37,698 nt of DNA from Coriobacteriia bacterium (GTDB taxonomy: Bacteria > Actinomycetota > Coriobacteriia > Anaerosomatales > JAAXUF01). The stretch is taken from the NCBI GenBank assembly GCA_013334745.1, contig JAAXWY010000021.1, positions 1-37,698 on the forward strand, in the 5' to 3' direction. A program made the translations under genes and the position numbers. The notes under the pieces are model-generated. The model was not told the origin of the DNA, made no database searches, and saw nothing but the letters and a program-made list of their open reading frames with translations. Positions 31,157-37,698 of the stretch are shown here, one piece after another (position 1 is the stretch's first letter; each line of letters begins with the position of its first letter).

Positions 31157-32178
31157 GCGAGCGGCTTGGCGGAGACGCTTAGACCCGTTGCGAGTTCGAC
31201 GTCTGCGGACTCCGCAAGCTCGTGATGCAGCTGCTCGATGAGGTCTGATACGACCGGCAGGCGGTCCTGGAAGCGAGTCACGCGAATCGTGACAGCCGCC
31301 GAGATGCCCTCGGGTCCGAACGCGCGAAACGTGCAGACCGGCTCGAAGTCGTCGATCGCCTCGGCGTGCGCTTTGCGGACCGCGCGCGCGACCTTCACGG
31401 CGATCCGCTTGACCTCGTCGAGGTCGCTTCCGTAGGTGACGGTGAAGGGCACGGGCTCGATGTGCTCCTCGTCGTCGGCGGTGAAGTTCGTGACGAGCGT
31501 GGTCGCGATCACGGTGTTGGGGATGATGAGAAGGTCGTTGCTCGGCGCGAGCAGCGTGGTGTTTCGCCAGGTCACATCCATGACCAGACCCTCTTGCATC
31601 GTGGAGAGCCTGATGTACTGACCCGGCTGGATCTGGCGCGACAGCGTGACCTGCAGCCCTGCGAAGAAGTTCGCAAGCGTGTCCTGCAGGCCGAGCGACA
31701 CGGCGATCCCAACGACACCGAGCGAAGCCACCAGCGGGCCGATCTGCACCCCCAGCGCACCAAGCACGAACGTCAGGCCGATCGCCCAGATCACGAGCCG
31801 CGCGAGGTTGACGAAGATCGTGCCGCTCGGCGCGTTGACGCTGTCCTTGGCGAGGTACGCGCGAATGAGCTTGCCCGCGAGCCGCGCGAAGAACACGGTC
31901 ACCGACAGAACCGCGACCACGATGATGATGCGGGAGGTCCACTCGAGCGCCTTTGGCTCCAGGAAGTGGAAGGGCTTGAAGATCGCCACGCCGAGCAGAA
32001 CGGCCCAGACCTCGTATTGTCCGCGCAGGGCGTTGGCAAGTGCGACGCGGGGCCGTGCAGCGGGACCGGAATCATGGCCGAGAATCGCGGTGAACCCGAG
32101 GTCGATGACGAATCCGGCAAGGAGTGAACCGACGATCACGACCGCCACGTATGCCCACTCGCCCAACTCGAAACCCAT
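31153..32178 (-). CDS. MscS family mechanosensitive ion channel
   Basis: A small-conductance mechanosensitive channel subunit of 341 residues. ATG 32178 has GAGGGGG upstream. Three to four helices lie in the first 175 residues; the pore-lining TM3 region reads GVQIGPLVASLGVVGIAVSLGLQDTLANFFAGLQV, with the conserved glycines and the GLQD...NFFAG sequence of MscS. The beta domain has QIQPGQYIRLSTMQEGLVMDVTWRNTTLL and IIPNTVIATT, and the C-terminal alpha/beta vestibule follows. Heptamer in the cytoplasmic membrane, releasing solutes on hypo-osmotic shock. Together with mscL, the window has two osmotic safety valves. Confidence 0.93.
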   Translation of the reverse strand: MGFELGEWAYVAVVIVGSLLAGFVIDLGFTAILGHDSGPAARPRVALANALRGQYEVWAVLLGVAIFKPFHFLEPKALEWTSRIIIVVAVLSVTVFFARLAGKLIRAYLAKDSVNAPSGTIFVNLARLVIWAIGLTFVLGALGVQIGPLVASLGVVGIAVSLGLQDTLANFFAGLQVTLSRQIQPGQYIRLSTMQEGLVMDVTWRNTTLLAPSNDLLIIPNTVIATTLVTNFTADDEEHIEPVPFTVTYGSDLDEVKRIAVKVARAVRKAHAEAIDDFEPVCTFRAFGPEGISAAVTIRVTRFQDRLPVVSDLIEQLHHELAESADVELATGLSVSAKPLA

Positions 32179-32227
32179 GCGTCAAACCCCCTCGTCTCGG
32201 CGGCGTTCATGGTACCAGAGGTGCGGT

Positions 32228-32256
32228 TTGACCCGCTCGGAGCCAGCCGATACACT
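32228..32256 (+). promoter_or_regulatory. Promoter of the tRNA-Lys/tRNA-Glu unit
   Basis: TTGACC (32228-32233), a 17-base spacer and TACACT (32251-32256). The predicted start is about 35 bases before tRNA-Lys. Confidence 0.65.
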
Positions 32257-32297
32257 GTCGCCTGCCCTGTGCAGCGACATGAACAGCGGCAGTGTTC

Positions 32298-32373
32298 GGG
32301 CCGTTAGCTCAGTTGGTAGAGCAGGGGACTTTTAATCCCAAGGTCCGGGGTTCGATCCCCCGACGGCCCACCA
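32298..32373 (+). tRNA. tRNA-Lys (anticodon UUU)
   Basis: A 76-base cloverleaf with acceptor GGGCCGT/ACGGCCC, D arm AGCTCAGTTGGTAGAGC, anticodon loop CTTTTAA giving UUU, T arm with GGTTCGATCC, and encoded CCA. Confidence 0.97.
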
Positions 32374-32383
32374 GTGCGAATAG

Positions 32384-32459
32384 GCCCCCATCGTCTAGCG
32401 GCCAAGGACTCCGCCCTTTCAAGGCGGCAACAGGGATTCGAATTCCCTTGGGGGCACCA
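32384..32459 (+). tRNA. tRNA-Glu (anticodon UUC)
   Basis: A 76-base cloverleaf ten bases after tRNA-Lys. Acceptor GCCCCCA/TGGGGGC, anticodon stem CCGCC/GGCGG with loop CTTTCAA giving UUC, T loop TTCGAAT, encoded CCA. Probably co-transcribed with tRNA-Lys. Confidence 0.97.
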
Positions 32460-32469
32460 GATTCTTCGT

Positions 32470-32498
32470 GAGTCCCTCTGTGAATCGCAGGGGGACTC
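32470..32498. terminator. Hairpin terminator after the tRNAs
   Basis: An 11-bp stem GAGTCCCTCTG/CAGGGGGACTC with one G-U pair and a seven-base loop, followed by ATCTGTT. It sits between the tRNAs and the convergent protease gene and may serve both. The T-tract is weak. Confidence 0.6.
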
Positions 32499-32503
32499 AT
32501 CTG

Positions 32504-35500
32504 TTACCTGACGCGGAACGTGCGGTATGCGCCGGTCGTGGTGACCTTGAGTGTGTCGGCGTAGAACACGCGAGCGGCCCAGTAGCCTTTCGGCAGCTTG
32601 CGCTTCGCAGTCCATCGGCCCGCCGAGGTGACCGTCACCGTCTGACTCCTGTAGAAGCGCTTGGTGCTTCCTGAGACCCGGTACCACTTCACGACGGCGC
32701 TGCGCTTCGACACGGGGTAGATCGACCCCGTCACCGAGAATGTGCGGTTCGCACGGGGTGAGCGCGGGGCCGAGGGGCGTGTCACTCGAGCGAGCACACC
32801 GAGCACGAACTGCGAGCTGGTGCCTTCGCGGATCGTGGCGCCGGGAGCTGTGCGCAGCCGATAGGTCGCGCTCTTCCACGGCACGAACGTGAACGAGAAG
32901 CTGCCATCAGCTGCGGCATACGCGGTCTCCGGCGTCGCGCGTGACCATCCGCCGGAGTTGCTGAACTCCAGCCATACCGGCGCGCCCATCGCGGGCCCGC
33001 TTGCTGCCGCGGTGTCGATGCGGGCCGACAGCGTCATGGCGCTGCCCATCGTCACCGGTGAGGGGATCCGCGGAATCACGAACGCCGTGGGGGCGACGAT
33101 GTGGAACGCCGCGCTTTGCGCAGCGGACGAGTTGCCGGCCTTGTCGACGCACCAGAACCGCAGGACGTGATCGCCGCCCGTCGAGCTGGTGACCGCTATC
33201 CGTGAAGCGACCGCCGTCTGCGTGGCTTCGGCGTCCAGGCGCCAGCGTAGCGAGGCGAGGCCGCTGCCGTTCGCGTCCTCAGCGGCGACGAGTTGGATAA
33301 TCGCGAAGTCGGTGTAGTTCGAAACGGCGTTCGACGTAACCGTCGGTGGGGTGACATCGTTGACGAAGAACGTCGCCGTCGAGGGTGACTCGGTGTTGCT
33401 GGCGTGATCGACCGACCAGAACTGCAGAGTGTGCGGACCAAACTTCGAGGTCGTGACGAGTCGCCCACTTCCCGTGGTGCCATCGAGCGACCACGTGGTG
33501 CGCTGGACGCCCAGCTGGGTGTCGGTCGCCGTGAGCGTGATGTTCGCGGAGGTGTCGTAGCTTGCGACAGCATCGCTTGTCGTGTGCGGCGGCGTGGTGT
33601 CGCTGATGACCGAGAAGCTGGCCACGTGGGTCGTCTCCACATTGCCGGCGATGTCCGCCGAGTAGTACTCGAGCGAGTACTGGCCTGCGGGCTTGTTGAT
33701 GGTCGCCGTCGCACCTGCCGAGAAGGTACCGCCGGGCATGACGCGCCAGTAGGTCGTCGCGACACCCGAGTGTCCGTCGGTCGGGGCAAGCGGCACTACG
33801 GTCGCGAGTCCGGCCTGGTAGAAGTCGCGCAGCGTGGGTGCGGGGGTGGTGGGTGGCGTCTTGTCGATACGCACCGTCGCGGTCCTGGTGGCCTCGGTGT
33901 TGCCGGAGGCGTCCTGCGATCGATAGCGCAGCGTCGTGGTGCCCTCGGTGGAGAAGAGAATCGGCGTGCCGACTGTGTAGGTCTGCTCGGCGGACTCACC
34001 GAGTCGATAGCGGGTCCACACGACACCACTGGAGTCATCGGTGGCCGAGAGCGCGACCGAGACGTCGGTGCGGTTCCATCCCGAGAAGGCGTTGGCCGGA
34101 GTGGGCGTCGCCGTCGTGACCGGCGCCGTTGTGTCGGTGAGGCCCTCGATGTACGCACGCAGCGAGGCAACCCCTGCGGCGAAGGTGATCGAGTCGACAA
34201 CCACGCCGGACGTCGAGCCGTCGTATCGGGCGCTCGAAGGGTTGCTACGTGGTGAGAACGCCGAGCCGGTCCGCCACGTGTCGTCGACGTCGAATGACAG
34301 GTCCCGTGATATCTCGCCGAGCCCGTCGGCCTCCTCGACCGCGAGATACTTGTGCGCGGTCTCGGAGTTGTCCCAGGCGAAGTCGGTGCCGTACGTGTTG
34401 AGCCTCGAATCGAGATGCCAGATGGTCAGTCCTGGGCTGGTCCCCGTGAGGTAGGACATGCCCTTATCGTTGCCGGTCGGCTGGCGGTTCTCGACGACGA
34501 ATGCCTCCGAGAACATATTCGCCACGCTGGCGCCCGGCATGACGAGCAGCGAGTCGCCGCTGGTGGCTGCGGGGCGCAACTGCGCGCTTGGAGCCGAGCC
34601 GCTCACGATCGTCGGGGTGCGCCAATCGAGCATCCACTTGCTGAACGTATTGTGGTCGTAGTTGGCCGAATCCATCATGTCGAAGTAGCCGACGCCCCCG
34701 TCGGGGCCGACCCCGCCGTCGTAGTCGTAGAGATCGGGTAGTCCGAGGGCGTGCCCGGTCTCATGGATGGCCGTGGACTGCTCGCCGGAGCTCACCCACT
34801 GCCAGGTGTAGGTGTCGGGGCGTACTCCATCCACCGTTAGGTAGGTGGCCCACCACGACGTCTGATACGCCCACCAGAAGCTCGCCCACTCACCGGAGTC
34901 CCCCATCCAATACACCATGAGAAAGTCGACCGTGCCGTTGTGGTCGTTGTCGTACTTCGACAGGTCGAGACCACGCGCATCGTAGTAGCGCAGGGCATCA
35001 GCGATCAGGTTCTCCCGGCCCATGGCGGTCTGCGAGATCGACGTGCGCGGTACGGAGGGGCGATACCAGCCGTAGGTGTCGACGCGAAGATCGAGCTGGT
35101 TGAACGACGAGCGCTGGTAGTACCCGCGCAGGCTCTCGTAGGGGTAGTACGGGTCGCTTGCGTTTGCGACTCCATCGAGTCGACCGGAGATGGTCGCGGT
35201 GGTGACATCTGCGGGCTCATCCGAGAAGTCGATGCAGATAGCGAGTGCGTTCTGCGTCCCCGTCGAGCCGAGCCCGCCCCGCCAGTTGGGAGGAGGCGTG
35301 GGCAGCGAATAGAAGCCCTGAGAGGCTAGTGACTTGGCCTTCCATGCTGACACGAGATCGGGGCTCACCCGGTCGTTGCCGATCGCCTTCGCGGCCGCGA
35401 TGCGCTTCGCCAGCGTGCCGTCGGACTTGTACTGTCGGAGTTGGGCCTCGGTGGGGGGCTCGAGTGCGAAGGCGCTTCCACCCACACCCAAGGCGAGCAG

Positions 35501-35542
35501 CAGCGACGCGGCGCACAGCGCAAGTCGTAGGACTCTCATCAT
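32504..35542 (-). CDS. Secreted M6-like metalloprotease with C-terminal beta-sandwich repeats
   Basis: A large exported zinc protease, 1012 residues. ATG 35542 has GGAG seven bases upstream; a longer open frame to 36001 is not coding-like and overlaps the divergent gene. The signal peptide (MMRVLRLALCAASLLLALGV, ending near SAFA) is followed by a pro-region. The metzincin-like site is HETGHALGLPD (H260, E261, H264, D270), as in immune-inhibitor-A/M6 peptidases, with FDMMDSANYDHNTFSKWMLDW downstream as the Met-turn region. From about residue 490 there are four Ig/OmpL47-like modules (PVTTATPTP...GWNRTDVSVALSATDDSSG; DTTPPHTTSDAV...; DVTPPTVTSNAV...), each with a YRSQDASGN or WSVDHASN-type motif. 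A further C-terminal beta domain ends FRVR. No sortase signal was seen. The target is unknown. Confidence 0.88.
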   Translation of the reverse strand: MMRVLRLALCAASLLLALGVGGSAFALEPPTEAQLRQYKSDGTLAKRIAAAKAIGNDRVSPDLVSAWKAKSLASQGFYSLPTPPPNWRGGLGSTGTQNALAICIDFSDEPADVTTATISGRLDGVANASDPYYPYESLRGYYQRSSFNQLDLRVDTYGWYRPSVPRTSISQTAMGRENLIADALRYYDARGLDLSKYDNDHNGTVDFLMVYWMGDSGEWASFWWAYQTSWWATYLTVDGVRPDTYTWQWVSSGEQSTAIHETGHALGLPDLYDYDGGVGPDGGVGYFDMMDSANYDHNTFSKWMLDWRTPTIVSGSAPSAQLRPAATSGDSLLVMPGASVANMFSEAFVVENRQPTGNDKGMSYLTGTSPGLTIWHLDSRLNTYGTDFAWDNSETAHKYLAVEEADGLGEISRDLSFDVDDTWRTGSAFSPRSNPSSARYDGSTSGVVVDSITFAAGVASLRAYIEGLTDTTAPVTTATPTPANAFSGWNRTDVSVALSATDDSSGVVWTRYRLGESAEQTYTVGTPILFSTEGTTTLRYRSQDASGNTEATRTATVRIDKTPPTTPAPTLRDFYQAGLATVVPLAPTDGHSGVATTYWRVMPGGTFSAGATATINKPAGQYSLEYYSADIAGNVETTHVASFSVISDTTPPHTTSDAVASYDTSANITLTATDTQLGVQRTTWSLDGTTGSGRLVTTSKFGPHTLQFWSVDHASNTESPSTATFFVNDVTPPTVTSNAVSNYTDFAIIQLVAAEDANGSGLASLRWRLDAEATQTAVASRIAVTSSTGGDHVLRFWCVDKAGNSSAAQSAAFHIVAPTAFVIPRIPSPVTMGSAMTLSARIDTAAASGPAMGAPVWLEFSNSGGWSRATPETAYAAADGSFSFTFVPWKSATYRLRTAPGATIREGTSSQFVLGVLARVTRPSAPRSPRANRTFSVTGSIYPVSKRSAVVKWYRVSGSTKRFYRSQTVTVTSAGRWTAKRKLPKGYWAARVFYADTLKVTTTGAYRTFRVR

Positions 35543-35697
35543 GTGGCGACTCCAGGCAATCGCTGCACGCGCCCCCGGCGGTGCATCTGAGTAGTGTATC
35601 GGCGGGAAATCGCCCGCGCTTGACCTTGGATATGCCCGATGAGGTGCGCGAATATCCGTCTTCACGGTCATACGTGACTCCGTCCTGCCGTGGCCGC

Positions 35698-35706
35698 TGG
35701 TATGCT
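35698..35706 (+). promoter_or_regulatory. Extended -10 promoter of the repeat-rich secreted protein
   Basis: TGG-TATGCT, 38 bases before the GTG start, in the divergent gap with the protease gene. On the minus strand, AGTGTA at 35593-35598 reads TACACT, a possible -10 for the protease. Confidence 0.4.
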
Positions 35707-35744
35707 GACCACGCTGGAGTCGCACGCAATGACCGGGGGTTGCT

Positions 35745-37698
35745 GTGTCGCACCACGGGCGATTCGCCCGCACCGCCTGGATTGGTCTGTTCGCGCTCGC
35801 AACACTCGCGCTCGCTGCGATGCTGCTGGTGCCTACTGCCGCGTCCGCCGACGCACCGGCACCCGGCTGGATCGAAGGTCGCGTGACAGACTCCTTTGGG
35901 GCCGGTATCGCCGGGGTGGAGGTCGCGCTGTTTCGCGCGCACGACGGCGTGCCGGTGGAGCTATCCCCCGGGGGCGCGTGGTCGCGAGAGGCGACCACCA
36001 CCGATGAAATGGGCTACTACTCGGTGCCGGTGCTCGAGGACGGTTTCGTCGACGTCTACTTCTACGACGACTCCGGTGCGTTCTCGCCCGGGTTCTTCTC
36101 GGCCGAAGGCACCGCCAGCTCGCCTATCGCCTCGGCGACGCCGGTGGAGGCCAGTCTGGGGACAACCACGACCGCCATCGACGAGATGCTTCTGCCCACG
36201 GTGTCGGTGTCGGGGACGGTGCGTTCCACGACGGGTGCGCGGCTCGGCGGGATCAGAGTCTACGCGAACCAGACGAGCTGGTCGTGGCGCGAAAGTAGCG
36301 CGGTGCAAGCCACAACCGACTCCCGGGGCCGCTACTCGATACCGGGTGTGCACGCCAACACGACGCACACCCTGCTCTTCAGCGACCTGTCCTCGGCGTA
36401 TCTACCCATCTACTACGCGCAGAAGCGCAGCCTCGCATCCGCCTCCCCGGTCGGTGTCGCTGAGACCGCGACCGTCGGAATCGACGCCACGCTCGTGCCA
36501 TCGGGGCGCATCAGCGGCACGGTGCGGGACTCGGCCGGGCGGCCCCTTTCGGGCATCAAGGTGGTGGGCGGCGCACTCGGCGACTACTACGGCTATGAGT
36601 ACCAGCCGCTCGCGGTCACGGACTCGCATGGCCACTACTCGATCCGCGGCTTCACGTACGGGGTCGCGGTCGTGCGTGCCTACGACCCGCGCGGGCGCTA
36701 TCGCGACGTGTGGTACAAGTCGACGCCGTTCCGCAAGGACACCTTCAACGCGAGCCAGCTCGTCGTGACGACGGCCGGCAGGACGCGGACCGGAATCGAC
36801 TTCAAGCTCGCGTCTGCGGCCCGCGTGGTGGGCCGCGTCACGAGTGCCGGGACGGGTCTGGCCGGCGCCAAGGTGACCGCCTACCGACGCCTCGGCGATC
36901 GGTGGTCATGGACCGACGATGCGCTCGCGGCAGAGGACGGCACCTACGTCATCGGCAGCCTGCCGGGCGGCATCTACCTGCTCAAGTGCGACGGTCCCAA
37001 CAATCGGTTGGGACGCTACGCACGGGAGTACCTCGGAGGGTCCTCCTCGGTTCTCGACGCGACTCAGATATCGCTACCCGTGAGTACGACCACCACGAGA
37101 GCCGACTTCGATCTGGCGGCCGGAGCATCTGTGTCGGGCGAGATCCGACGGGATGACGGCACACCGATGGAGTGTTACGTCGAGGCGCATGCGCTTGACT
37201 CGGAAGATATCCACTACGGCGTGGCGAGCGCTGCGGGAACCTACACCGTGAGCGGGCTGCCCGGCGGGGAATACAAGATCCGCTACCTGCCGCGCACGGA
37301 TGCCCGGACGGCCGCGGGCTGGTATGGGCAGGCGAGCGAGTCGGCGAACGCGACCACGCTCACAGTCGTCGCCGATGAGGCCACGGCCGGCATCGACGCG
37401 ACGCTCTCGGCGGGCTTCACGATTTCAGGCGCGATTCACGCGCCGGATGGCTCGGGCCTCTCGGGCTACGTGCAGTTGCGCTCGGGTGACGACCGGGGGG
37501 CACCGAAGTGGGTGCAGATCGGTACGGACGGTGAGTACGAGATGACCGGCGTGGCTGCGGGGCAGTACTCGCTTGCAGCACTGCCGGGTGACTCGTCGGA
37601 CGAGGCGACCGTTGCGGCGTGGCACTACCCGTACGGGTCAGCCTCGCGCGGGGAGACGTTCACCATCGCAGGCGACTTTGAAGTCGCCTGCGAGATCG
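35745..37698 (+). CDS. Secreted protein of repeated carboxypeptidase-regulatory-like domains (C-terminus cut by window edge)
   Basis: An exported protein open to the last base, at least 651 residues. The GTG at 35745 has GGGGG upstream and is followed by a signal peptide (basic start, then IGLFALATLALAAMLLV, ending near AASA). The rest is about seven copies of an 80-100 residue beta-sandwich module with the pattern GRVTDSFGAGIAGVEVALF...TTTDEMGYYSVPVL, SGTVRSTTGARLGGIRVYA...TTDSRGRYSIPGV, SGTVRDSAGRPLSGIKVVG...TDSHGHYSIRGF. This is the carboxypeptidase-regulatory-like (PF13620-type) signature. No catalytic domain is visible in this part. Such proteins are usually adhesive or structural. It is divergent from the M6-type protease. 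Confidence 0.85.
   Translation, partial: MSHHGRFARTAWIGLFALATLALAAMLLVPTAASADAPAPGWIEGRVTDSFGAGIAGVEVALFRAHDGVPVELSPGGAWSREATTTDEMGYYSVPVLEDGFVDVYFYDDSGAFSPGFFSAEGTASSPIASATPVEASLGTTTTAIDEMLLPTVSVSGTVRSTTGARLGGIRVYANQTSWSWRESSAVQATTDSRGRYSIPGVHANTTHTLLFSDLSSAYLPIYYAQKRSLASASPVGVAETATVGIDATLVPSGRISGTVRDSAGRPLSGIKVVGGALGDYYGYEYQPLAVTDSHGHYSIRGFTYGVAVVRAYDPRGRYRDVWYKSTPFRKDTFNASQLVVTTAGRTRTGIDFKLASAARVVGRVTSAGTGLAGAKVTAYRRLGDRWSWTDDALAAEDGTYVIGSLPGGIYLLKCDGPNNRLGRYAREYLGGSSSVLDATQISLPVSTTTTRADFDLAAGASVSGEIRRDDGTPMECYVEAHALDSEDIHYGVASAAGTYTVSGLPGGEYKIRYLPRTDARTAAGWYGQASESANATTLTVVADEATAGIDATLSAGFTISGAIHAPDGSGLSGYVQLRSGDDRGAPKWVQIGTDGEYEMTGVAAGQYSLAALPGDSSDEATVAAWHYPYGSASRGETFTIAGDFEVACEI
37666..37693. 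repeat. 13-bp perfect inverted repeat at the window end
   Basis: TCGCAGGCGACTT-TG-AAGTCGCCTGCGA lies within the frame of the secreted repeat protein, five bases from the end of the window. Translated as AGDFEVAC, it is possible coding sequence, but a foldback of this quality at a sequence end may also be an assembly artefact. Confidence 0.6.

Noticed and set aside
1-37698. CRISPR arrays, insertion sequences, integrases and phage genes
   Set aside because: No spaced direct repeats, transposase motifs or phage structural genes were seen.

Overview
The window is about 37.7 kb of high-GC DNA, densely coding on both strands, with many GTG starts, short intergenic gaps and stop/start overlaps. The purCSQ-purL-purF-purM-purN-purH gene set, an MscL with a zinc-ribbon tail, the OmpR-type two-component pair and the codon use fit a high-GC Gram-positive (Actinomycetota). 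The hgcAB pair points to an anaerobe. My best guess is a Coriobacteriia/OPB41-type anaerobic lineage from sediment or the subsurface, but that is inference, with no rRNA or marker tree behind it. I saw no CRISPR array, insertion sequence or prophage.

Layout. 1-3.8 kb: a HerA-like DUF853 ATPase running off the left edge, a GNAT acetyltransferase, a two-helix membrane protein, and a translationally coupled pair (GyrI-like ligand-binding protein plus an HEFGH-motif membrane protein). 3.8-6.7 kb, minus strand: a family 2 glycosyltransferase, then hgcB and hgcA, the mercury-methylation pair, behind a well-formed promoter carrying two copies of a 16-bp dyad operator. 6.8-9.5 kb: mscL and a response regulator/histidine kinase pair. 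9.5-11.7 kb: a small putative lipoprotein, a tiny two-helix membrane protein and a secreted lysozyme-like protein with DUF5648-type repeats.

11.8-30.5 kb holds de novo purine synthesis: purC, purS, purQ, purL, purF, purM, purN and purH, interrupted by three insertions. The first is a P2C (Na,K-ATPase-like) P-type ATPase with two TrkA-type RCK proteins. The second is a pabB-pabC fusion for p-aminobenzoate, overlapping purN and thereby linking folate supply to the folate-dependent purine steps. The third is an orphan LivK-type lipoprotein followed by an HTH-nucleotidyltransferase fusion gene with a small basic partner.

30.5-37.7 kb: a stand-alone CheB-type methylesterase with no canonical start codon, an MscS channel on the opposite strand, tRNA-Lys(UUU) and tRNA-Glu(UUC), a large secreted M6-type metalloprotease with beta-sandwich repeats, and a divergent secreted protein made of carboxypeptidase-regulatory-like repeats that runs off the right edge.

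The most noteworthy items are hgcAB with an unusual cysteine-pair-rich HgcB tail and its dual-operator promoter; the P2C ATPase/RCK operon with the Na,K-ATPase ion-site residues preserved at exact spacing; and the HTH-nucleotidyltransferase locus, which looks like an uncharacterised toxin-antitoxin-like unit.
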